A stretch of DNA of 40,247 nt, from NCBI GenBank assembly GCA_023384005.1, contig JAHDXY010000007.1, forward strand, positions 1 to 40,247, read 5' to 3'. Below, in pieces: positions 23,631-30,876 of this stretch (positions within the stretch are counted from its first letter, which is position 1; every line of letters begins with the position of its first letter). Both the position numbers and the translations under genes were made by a program. The notes below the pieces were generated by a model, which was not told the DNA's origin, made no database searches, and worked only from the letters and a program-made list of their open reading frames with translations. This DNA is from Burkholderiaceae bacterium (lineage in GTDB: Bacteria; Pseudomonadota; Gammaproteobacteria; Burkholderiales; Burkholderiaceae_E).

Positions 23631-24806
23631 ATGTACGCGAAGCACCCTCGCCTGTTCCTGACCGAAGAGCAGGACGCGTTGCGCCAGAGCGTCGCGCGGC
23701 TTGCCCGCGAGCGCCTGGCGCCGCGCGCCGCCGAGATCGATGCCACCGCGCAGTATCCGCAGGACGTCTTCGAACTGCTGGTTCAGAACGGACTCACCGG
23801 CATCACGATTCCCGAGGCCTACGGTGGCTCGGGCGCCGGCCTTCTCGAGTTGTGCGTCGCCGTCGAGGAACTCGCAAAGGTCTGCACGACCGCGGCGCTG
23901 ATGCCGGTGTTGTCCAATATCGCCGGCGTCATGCTGTTGCGCTTCGGGAGCGACGAGCAGAAGTCGACGCTGCTGCCGAAACTGGCGCGCGGCGAGCTGC
24001 GCTTCTCGAACGCGCTGACCGAGGCCGACGCAGGGTCCGATGCGGCATCGATACGCAGCGAGGCGACCGCAGTCGGCGACGGATACGAGATCTCCGGCAC
24101 GAAATCCTACATCACCGGCACGACGATCTCTGACATCTTCATCGTGTTCGCGAAGCACGCCGACGGCGCTGCCGCAGGCCGGGTGTCCGCGTTTCTCGTT
24201 CCGCGCGATCGACCGGGAATCACCGTCGGAGCACTCGAGAGGAAGATGGGAATCCGCGGTATGCCGACCGGCGGGGTATTCTTCGACAAGGTCACCGTTC
24301 CCCGCGATGCGCGCCTGGGCGGCGAAGGCCAGGGCCTGTCGGTGCTCTTGAGTTCGATGACCGGAAACCGCCCGGCGATCGGCGCCCGCGGCGTGGGCCT
24401 CGCCCAGGGCGCGTTCGAGATCGCCGTCGATCATTGCCTGAACCGCAAGATGTTCGGCGGCACGCTCATCGATCTTCAGGGCCTGCAGTTCAAACTCGCC
24501 GATCTTGCGATCGCCATCGAGGCCTCGCGCCAACTGGTTCATGCAGGCGCTCGCCTCGTCGACCAGGGCGTGGCGACCAAGGACTTGTCCGGGATGCTCG
24601 CGATGGGCAAGTGCCTGGCCACCGATACGGCAATGAGCGTCACGATCGAGGCCATCCAGTGCCTGGGCGCCACCGGCTACTCGATGGACACGCCGCTCGA
24701 GCGCCTGATGCGCGACGCAAAGCACCTCCAGATTGTCGACGGGTCGAACGAGATACAGCGAGTGCTGATCGCACGCGCGTTGCGGGAGTGGCGCACGAAT
24801 GGGTGA
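23631..24806 (+). CDS. Acyl-CoA dehydrogenase (FAD), Asp at the catalytic-base position
   Basis: A 391-residue flavoprotein with the standard signatures ALTEADAGSD (FAD/substrate region), GTKSYITGT and the C-terminal DAKHLQIVDGSNEIQRVLIAR. In short-chain and glutaryl-type enzymes the base is the Glu of Y-E-G-T; here the stretch is V-D-G-S with Asp370 (codon GAC). A shorter base, or a base elsewhere as in isovaleryl-CoA dehydrogenase, is possible. AGGAG lies just before the start at 23631. In the pathway it would introduce a double bond in the rearranged acyl-CoA or in the ligase product. An electron-transfer flavoprotein is not encoded nearby. Confidence 0.93.
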   Translation: MYAKHPRLFLTEEQDALRQSVARLARERLAPRAAEIDATAQYPQDVFELLVQNGLTGITIPEAYGGSGAGLLELCVAVEELAKVCTTAALMPVLSNIAGVMLLRFGSDEQKSTLLPKLARGELRFSNALTEADAGSDAASIRSEATAVGDGYEISGTKSYITGTTISDIFIVFAKHADGAAAGRVSAFLVPRDRPGITVGALERKMGIRGMPTGGVFFDKVTVPRDARLGGEGQGLSVLLSSMTGNRPAIGARGVGLAQGAFEIAVDHCLNRKMFGGTLIDLQGLQFKLADLAIAIEASRQLVHAGARLVDQGVATKDLSGMLAMGKCLATDTAMSVTIEAIQCLGATGYSMDTPLERLMRDAKHLQIVDGSNEIQRVLIARALREWRTNG

Positions 24807-26190
24807 TCGCAGGCCGGAAACACTGTCGGAATCGCTCTGGCGCGAGGCGAAGGCGTTGCGTTACGACGCGCTCCCCACTCCCGTCGTCGACAAGATCAAG
24901 GACCTGACGCTCGACACGCTCGGCGTCGCGCTCGGATCGGCGTCGCTCGATTTCGGTGTCGCGACGCGCGAGCTCATGCGCTCGTGGAACAGCGCGGGAG
25001 GCGCGAGCGCCATAGGCGAGTCGCGTCGTGCCCCCCCCCACGCCGCAGCGCTGGTCAACGGCGTGCTCGCGCACGGCCAGGACTTCGACGACACGCACAC
25101 CGAGTCGGTTACGCATCCGAGCGCGTGCGTCATCCCGGCCGCACTCGCGGTCGCCGAATCGCGAGGCGCCAGCGGGCGCGACGCGATCGTGACGATGGCT
25201 GCCGGCTTCGAGTCGATGATCCGGCTCGCGCTTCCGGCGCGCAATCAGTTTCACTTGCACGGGTTCCACACAACGTCGATCGCCGGCACTTTTGCCGCCG
25301 CCCTGATCGCGTCGAGGCTCGCCGGGCTGGACGACGGGTCGGCCACGAATGCGCTCGGGGTTTCGGGCAGCTTTACGAGCGGCCTGCTCGAGTGCGTTCC
25401 TGCCGGAGCTGGCTCGAAGCGCCTGCACGCCGGCTGGGCAGCAATGGGCGGGATCATCGCGGCGGATCTCGCCGGCAGAGGATTGACCGGGCCGGACACC
25501 GTGTTTGAAGGCAAGCTCGGCGTGTTCAACTCCTTCGTGCGCGGCGAGTCGATCAACCTGGCGGAGATTCTCGACGGGTTCGGCGTGCACTGGAGCGTGC
25601 TCGATACGCGGCCGAAGCTCTACCCGTGTTGCCACTACCTTCAGTCGTTCATCGACTGCGCACGTCGGCTGCGCGACGAGCGTGGCGTGCGCCCCGCGGA
25701 CATCGCATCGATTCGTTGCCGCGTCGCCCAGGGTTCGGTAAACATGATCTGCACTCCGTGGGCGACCAAGCAGGCGCCTCGCGACACCTACGAGGCCAAG
25801 TTTAGCCTGCCCTTTGCAGTGGCGATCGCGCTCCACGACGGGTGCGCGGGAACGTCCGAGTTCACACTGGAGAACGCGCAACGCCCCGAGATCGCGGCGC
25901 TGATGGCGCGCGTCAACTACGAGGTCGATCCCTCCTTCAGTGTCAAGGACATGCCCGGCGATGTCGAGATCTCGCTCCTCGACGGACGCATCGAGCGTTG
26001 CGTGCAGCAACGCGTGCGCGGAGACCGCGACACTCCGATATCACGCGCCGAGCTTCTCGACAAGTTCCACGACAACGTGCGCGTCACCGCGTTCGCGCAT
26101 CACGCCGATACGATCGCGACGACCGTGCTGAACCTGGACACGCAACGAGATCTCGAAGCGCTGGGCTCCCTGTTGCGCGGCGGAAAGTGA
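24799..26190 (+). CDS. MmgE/PrpD family protein 1
   Basis: A 463-residue protein of the family that contains 2-methylcitrate dehydratase, cis-aconitate decarboxylase and iminodisuccinate epimerase. The diagnostic HGQDFDDTH motif is at about residues 92-100, with VTHPSA following. The helical domain and the C-terminal lid (LYPCCHYLQSFIDCARRL, and EAKFSLPFAVAIAL) are complete. Its start overlaps the acyl-CoA dehydrogenase by eight bases. It may hydrate, dehydrate, decarboxylate or epimerise an acid intermediate; which one cannot be decided. A second, divergent family member lies at 29488-30876. Confidence 0.92.
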   Translation: MGDRRPETLSESLWREAKALRYDALPTPVVDKIKDLTLDTLGVALGSASLDFGVATRELMRSWNSAGGASAIGESRRAPPHAAALVNGVLAHGQDFDDTHTESVTHPSACVIPAALAVAESRGASGRDAIVTMAAGFESMIRLALPARNQFHLHGFHTTSIAGTFAAALIASRLAGLDDGSATNALGVSGSFTSGLLECVPAGAGSKRLHAGWAAMGGIIAADLAGRGLTGPDTVFEGKLGVFNSFVRGESINLAEILDGFGVHWSVLDTRPKLYPCCHYLQSFIDCARRLRDERGVRPADIASIRCRVAQGSVNMICTPWATKQAPRDTYEAKFSLPFAVAIALHDGCAGTSEFTLENAQRPEIAALMARVNYEVDPSFSVKDMPGDVEISLLDGRIERCVQQRVRGDRDTPISRAELLDKFHDNVRVTAFAHHADTIATTVLNLDTQRDLEALGSLLRGGK

Positions 26191-27434
26191 CTTCGGTTCC
26201 TGGTGCGGGGGCGGGCGCTGCGGCCCCGTCGATCCGAAGCGCTCACGGCGTGCTCGCGGCGACGTTCGCGCTGCATGCCCTGCTGGCGAGCGCCCCCTAC
26301 GGGCTTCCCGCTCTGCTCCCGTTCATTCGCAGCGAACTCGGGGGAGGATACTTCGAGGCAACGCTCGTGTCCTCGGCATTCCTGTTCGGCATCGTCGTGG
26401 GTTCGCCGATCGCTGGCGGCGCAGTCGATGCGTTTGGCATTCGGCGTTCGATCGTTGCCGGCACCGCTCTTGCCACGGCCATGCTCGCATTGGTCCCGAG
26501 CGCACCCTCGCTTTGGCTGGTGTGCATGTACCTCGCGTTGGCCGGAATCGGCTACAGCGTCCTCACGCCCGGGACCAACAGGGCAATGCTGGTGTGGTTC
26601 GCGCAGAGCAACCGGGCAACCGCGGTCGGCGTCAAGCAGACTGGCGTGAGCGTTGGCGGTATCGTCGCTGCGAGCTTCGTACCCGCCGTGTCGCTCGCGT
26701 GGAACTGGCAGGCCTCGTTTCACGTCATCGCGCTCTTCTATGTCGCCGCGCTCTGCGTCGCATCGAACACGTTGCTTGACGGTCCGCCAGGTCGCTCTGG
26801 GCACGCCGCGCGTCCGGCGCTGCGAAGCGTCATCGCGACGATGCTCGGTCACCGCCCGACGATGCTGCTCGCACTCGACGGATTCCTGCGCGTCGGCATC
26901 CAGTACGCATTCCTCACCTTCCTGATCGCATACGCGATCGACAGCCTGCACTCGCCGGTTGCGTGGAGCGCGTTGATCTACGCACTGGCGCACCTGTTCG
27001 GCGCCGCGGGGCGGGTCGGTTGGGGTTGGGCGAGCGATCGCCTGTTCCACGGACGAAGGCGCGGCCCTTACGCGGCCATCGCAGTCACCGCGGCTGTCGG
27101 TTTCACGCTCCTCGCGCTGGCAGCGCCCTTGCATTGGACGATCATGCTTGTTTCGGTCGCGCTGCTGGGTCTTTCTGCCGTCGGTTTCCAGGGCGTCGGC
27201 CTGTCGATGCTGGCAGAGGTGGGGGGCACCCGCGCGGGAGCCGCTTCGGGACTCGTCAACGCGCTGTCGTTCCTCGGCGCGGCGTTGATGGTACCGCTGT
27301 GCGGGCGGTTGCTCGACGCGGGTGCGTCGTTCCCGGCACTGTTCGCAATCCTGGCGGCGTTGTCCGTTCTGACGGCGGGGATCACGCTGGCCTTGCCGGA
27401 TACCCCCTACGAGGTGCCGGAAGATGCCGGCTGA
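26187..27434 (+). CDS. Major facilitator superfamily (MFS) transporter
   Basis: A 415-residue membrane protein with about twelve hydrophobic helices in two halves. The stretch between helices 2 and 3 (GGAVDAFGIRRS) resembles the G-x3-D-x2-G-R-R loop, and TPGTNRAMLVWF lies in helix 4. A central hydrophilic loop follows residues 195-210. The start is GTG at 26187, overlapping the PrpD stop as GTGA. Its place in the operon suggests uptake or export of the pathway acid, which would be a second route beside the TRAP system. Its sequence resembles organic-anion carriers of environmental proteobacteria, but the substrate is unknown. Confidence 0.88.
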   Translation: MTSVPGAGAGAAAPSIRSAHGVLAATFALHALLASAPYGLPALLPFIRSELGGGYFEATLVSSAFLFGIVVGSPIAGGAVDAFGIRRSIVAGTALATAMLALVPSAPSLWLVCMYLALAGIGYSVLTPGTNRAMLVWFAQSNRATAVGVKQTGVSVGGIVAASFVPAVSLAWNWQASFHVIALFYVAALCVASNTLLDGPPGRSGHAARPALRSVIATMLGHRPTMLLALDGFLRVGIQYAFLTFLIAYAIDSLHSPVAWSALIYALAHLFGAAGRVGWGWASDRLFHGRRRGPYAAIAVTAAVGFTLLALAAPLHWTIMLVSVALLGLSAVGFQGVGLSMLAEVGGTRAGAASGLVNALSFLGAALMVPLCGRLLDAGASFPALFAILAALSVLTAGITLALPDTPYEVPEDAG

Positions 27435-28452
27435 GGACGCGCGAGCCGTGCGTGCGGACATGGCGGCGACCGAGCGCGTCGCGACCACCGTCGATGGCGT
27501 ACGCGCCGGTCGCGCACGCGCAATCGGTCGTGCGATCAGCGAAGTCGAGAGTGATTCGGACGCTGGGCGCCAGATCGTGGCTGCGTTGGCCGGACACGTG
27601 GGGCGTGCGCACCGCATCGGTTTCACCGGTCCGCCAGGTGCGGGGAAGTCGTCGCTGGTCGGCATGTTGATCGAACGATTCGAACTCCACGGCGATCGCG
27701 TGGGCGTCATCGCGGTCGATCCGTCGAGTCGGGCGACGGGCGGTGCGATTCTCGGCGATCGGGTGCGAATGGAGAATCACGCCGGAGGCGGCGGTACGTT
27801 CATCCGCTCGCTCGGATCACGCGGCGAAACCGGTGGGTTGTCGCTCGCGGCGGCACGCGCCGCCGACGTGCTCGACGCGGCCGGCTACGACCCCATTCTC
27901 CTCGAGACGGTCGGCGCGGGACAGGCCGATCTCGAAGTGAGCGAAGTCGCACATACCAGCGTCGTCGTTCTGCCGCCGGGGCTTGGCGACGAGATACAGG
28001 CCGTCAAGGCCGGAGTGATGGAGATCGCCGACATTTTCGTGGTCAGCAAGTGCGACATCGCGGGCGCCAGCCAGACGCGCGCGGATTTGCTCGCCCTGCT
28101 GCGCCTGCGCGGCCCCGAGGCGACAGGCATACGCGTCATCGGCACGTCTACCGTCGATGGCGAAGGCGTCGAAGCGCTGTTCGAGGCGCTGAACGAGCGC
28201 GCATCGCAGCGCGAGCCCGGCGTTGCCGAGGGCTCGCTCGCACGGCTCGTCGTGCGCCGGGCGCTGCGCACCACCGAGCTCGAACTCGCCGCGTTGCCCC
28301 GGGCCCGATTGCTGGATCTGGGCGCCCGGGTACGACGGGGCGAGATCACACTCGAGCACGCCGCACGAGCGGCTCTCGACGCGGCGCAGGAGCTTGCGAA
28401 ATCACCCGCAATTGCGGCGCGCGGGCGTTCTTCAAGCGCAGCGTCTGACTGA
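27424..28452 (+). CDS. Mutase-associated G-protein chaperone (MeaB/ArgK family)
   Basis: A 342-residue GTPase. P-loop GPPGAGKS is at residues 69-76, with VDPSSRATGGAILGDRVRM (switch regions), ETVGAGQADLEVSE and AVKAGVMEIADI following. The base-recognition motif N-K-x-D is S-K-C-D here (VVSKCD), so Ser replaces Asn. MeaB proteins gate loading of adenosylcobalamin and rescue inactivated mutase. Its presence at the end of the operon strongly supports the mutase assignment. The start overlaps the MFS gene by 11 bases. No clear terminator lies in the 68 bases before the convergent gene. Confidence 0.94.
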   Translation: MPAEDARAVRADMAATERVATTVDGVRAGRARAIGRAISEVESDSDAGRQIVAALAGHVGRAHRIGFTGPPGAGKSSLVGMLIERFELHGDRVGVIAVDPSSRATGGAILGDRVRMENHAGGGGTFIRSLGSRGETGGLSLAAARAADVLDAAGYDPILLETVGAGQADLEVSEVAHTSVVVLPPGLGDEIQAVKAGVMEIADIFVVSKCDIAGASQTRADLLALLRLRGPEATGIRVIGTSTVDGEGVEALFEALNERASQREPGVAEGSLARLVVRRALRTTELELAALPRARLLDLGARVRRGEITLEHAARAALDAAQELAKSPAIAARGRSSSAASD

Positions 28453-28520
28453 ACTCCCGAGCCGCACGCGCTGCACGGCGCGATCGGCCGAGCGAAACCT
28501 GTTCCGGAGTCGGAGCGCCG

Positions 28521-29510
28521 TCAGGCGGCACCAGCGACGAGTTCCAGCAGCCGGCGGTGCACTGCGGGATCGATCTCGACGTCGCGATCGCCGCCGTCGC
28601 GCCGCGCACGCAGCGAACCATCGCCGGGGACGCGCACGGCGGTGTGTCCGGCGGCCGGACGCGACGCTCGCACCGCTTCGCGCAGGCTCGCCACGCGCTC
28701 CCGAAATGCCGCCGCTGGCATCAGTAGATCGGGCTTGAGCGCCAGGAAAAACATGCCGGAATTGCGGGTCTCGTTGAGCACCGGATCGCTGCCAGCGAGT
28801 ATTCCGAGAATCTGCGCCGCGAACGCCAGGCAGGACCCGCGCGCTCCGCCCCAGGTCAGGAACGCACCTTCGAGCGCAGCCGTCGGGTCGGTGGTGACAC
28901 GGCCCTGTGCATCGACCGCGGTTCCAGCGTCGAGCGAACGCCCGGTCGCCTGGCGAAGCAACACCTCGCCCCAGGTGACGGCGCTGGTACCGATGTCGAG
29001 AACCACGGGATCGCCATCACAGGGAAACGCGAACGCGATCGGATTCGTGCCCAGGATTCGCTCGGCGCCGCCGAACGGGGCGACGCGCGCCGTCGTGTTC
29101 GCGGTGTGCATGGCGATCAATCCGGCGCGGGCGATGCGCTCGACATAGTACGCGAGGCGTCCACTGAACCAGGTGTTGGACGCGCCCACCACGGCGATCC
29201 CCGAGACTTGCGCGATTTCGATCGCCTTGTCGGCCGCGAACAGCGAGACGACGTAGCCATTCACATCTGCACCATCGATCGTGGCAGATATCCCCGTTTG
29301 TCCGGTCAGGCGAATCGGGCCGCCGGGGCCCTTGTTCGCAAGCTGCTCGATGATCGCAGGTACTCGCGCAAGCCCGGCGAAAGCGTGACCCGCGACCATC
29401 GCGTCGATCAGGTGTGCTGCGACCTCCTCGGCGTGCGCGAGAGGCATTGCATGGCGCACGAATGCCGCCACGGCAAGCGCGCGCGCTTCAGCTTGCGACA
29501 GCCTGATCAC
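28521..29510 (-). CDS. LDH2/malate dehydrogenase-like oxidoreductase, altered catalytic His positions
   Basis: A 329-residue member of the NAD(P)H-dependent LDH2 family (AllD, DpkA, ComC relatives). The family motif ERILGTNPIAFAFP and VLDIGTSAVTWGEV are clear. The conserved S-H-G near residue 45 is F-A-G (HAFAGLAR, with His42 kept), and the usual N-S-x-H-F-G is SNTWFSG, so two conserved His are missing. It may belong to a divergent subfamily with another acid base. The start is GTG at 29510, overlapping the upstream PrpD gene by 23 bases. Likely substrate: a 2-oxo or 2-hydroxy acid. Confidence 0.85.
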   Translation of the reverse strand: MIRLSQAEARALAVAAFVRHAMPLAHAEEVAAHLIDAMVAGHAFAGLARVPAIIEQLANKGPGGPIRLTGQTGISATIDGADVNGYVVSLFAADKAIEIAQVSGIAVVGASNTWFSGRLAYYVERIARAGLIAMHTANTTARVAPFGGAERILGTNPIAFAFPCDGDPVVLDIGTSAVTWGEVLLRQATGRSLDAGTAVDAQGRVTTDPTAALEGAFLTWGGARGSCLAFAAQILGILAGSDPVLNETRNSGMFFLALKPDLLMPAAAFRERVASLREAVRASRPAAGHTAVRVPGDGSLRARRDGGDRDVEIDPAVHRRLLELVAGAA

Positions 29511-30876
29511 AGTGCGACGCTGCGTTCACCCATCCTTGCGGGCGCGCGGACTCCAGCGCGTCGAGCAGTGGCGCAAGCGACGGCTGGCGTTCGAAATCGA
29601 GGATGAAATCGCGCACGCTGTCGGTGTCCGCGCCGAGCACCGGGCGCGCAAGCTCGTCGTACTTGCGACACAGCACGTCGGTTGCGACCGGGTTCTCCGG
29701 TTCGCCGACCGGGTAGTCGAGCGAGAGCGTGTGCACGCCGGCCCCGGTCTCGATCGAGACGCGCGACGCCCGCTTCGCAGGGTAGTCGGCGTCGAGCGCC
29801 GGATCGTGGCGCACGGCGATCCGTTCCATCAGCGCGCGAACCAGGGGATCCGCTATTCGGCGTTCGGTGAACGCGAATGCGCTCGTTTCTCCATGAACCG
29901 CCGCTACAGCGATCGCGAACGCGATGCTGAACTGCGCCTGCGCCGGCGACTCCGGGCGTTCGATCTCGGCAGCGAGCGTGTACCGGTCGACGTAGACCGA
30001 CACCGCGCGCAAGTCCGCGGCCACCGTGCCGTGCTCCTGCATCAGGGCAAGGAACGCGTCGAGCGGCGCATGATTGCCGCGACACCCCCCGTGCATCTTG
30101 ACGTAGGTCTCGAGTATTCGCGGCACCGAAGGCTCCGTTACCGGGCGCTCCGCATCGGCATACGCTGGGTAGAACCCCTCCGAGAGTATGGCCTCGTGGC
30201 CGCGCGCGCCTGCGGCCGCCATCAACGCCGCGACACGGCCCGATTCGCATCCCTGCGCGACCTGGAGCGGCTGGGTCACAGACTCCCTCAGCGCCGCCTT
30301 GAGCCCGGCGCCCAGGCTCGCCGCGATCGCGAGCGCGTGCATCGTCTGCGTCTCGGACAGGCGCAGCAAACGCGCAGTCGCAGCAGCCGAAGCGATCGGC
30401 GCAAGCACCGCGGTGCTCTGGAAGCCGCGAGCAACGATCGCCGGATACGCGCGTTCTCCCACGCGCAGGAACACGTCGTACCCGAACGCGACCGCCGAAA
30501 GCAGGTCCTCGGGCCGAGGGAGCGCAGCGCGCAGGCTGCTGGCCACGGTGAGCGCCGTAGGGGTGACGACGCAGGAAGGGTGGCCTCCGGTCGAGCGCGA
30601 GCCGTCCTCCATGTACGCCGCGTGCGACATGAACGCATTCAGTCGCAGTGCATCGGAAGTCGCGCGAGCCTGGCCGCTGAACCAGCTTCGCGCGGCCCCG
30701 GCAGCGTCGAGCGCCTGCCCGAGACTTCGCCAGGTGCCGATTCGATACCCCGCGCAGGCACTGCCGATCAGATCGAGAACCCGCATCCGGGTCGCTTCGC
30801 GCACTCTCGCATCCGCCACGCCGCTCGCCGCCGAACACTGCGCGAGTGCGCGGACGTCGATCGCGTCCACCGTCAT
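29488..30876 (-). CDS. MmgE/PrpD family protein 2
   Basis: A 462-residue MmgE/PrpD protein, only distantly like the one at 24799-26190. In place of H-x2-D-F-D-D-T-H it has SHAAYMEDGSRSTGGHPS (about residues 83-100), keeping the His and one Asp of the active site and the H-P-S. The C-terminal lid contains YVKMHGGCRGNHAPLDAF. The open frame is longer, but ATG 30876 overlaps the TRAP permease stop as ATGA and gives normal size. It is probably an isomerase, lyase or decarboxylase of an acid imported by the adjacent TRAP-TAXI system. Confidence 0.9.
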   Translation of the reverse strand: MTVDAIDVRALAQCSAASGVADARVREATRMRVLDLIGSACAGYRIGTWRSLGQALDAAGAARSWFSGQARATSDALRLNAFMSHAAYMEDGSRSTGGHPSCVVTPTALTVASSLRAALPRPEDLLSAVAFGYDVFLRVGERAYPAIVARGFQSTAVLAPIASAAATARLLRLSETQTMHALAIAASLGAGLKAALRESVTQPLQVAQGCESGRVAALMAAAGARGHEAILSEGFYPAYADAERPVTEPSVPRILETYVKMHGGCRGNHAPLDAFLALMQEHGTVAADLRAVSVYVDRYTLAAEIERPESPAQAQFSIAFAIAVAAVHGETSAFAFTERRIADPLVRALMERIAVRHDPALDADYPAKRASRVSIETGAGVHTLSLDYPVGEPENPVATDVLCRKYDELARPVLGADTDSVRDFILDFERQPSLAPLLDALESARPQGWVNAASHCDQAVAS

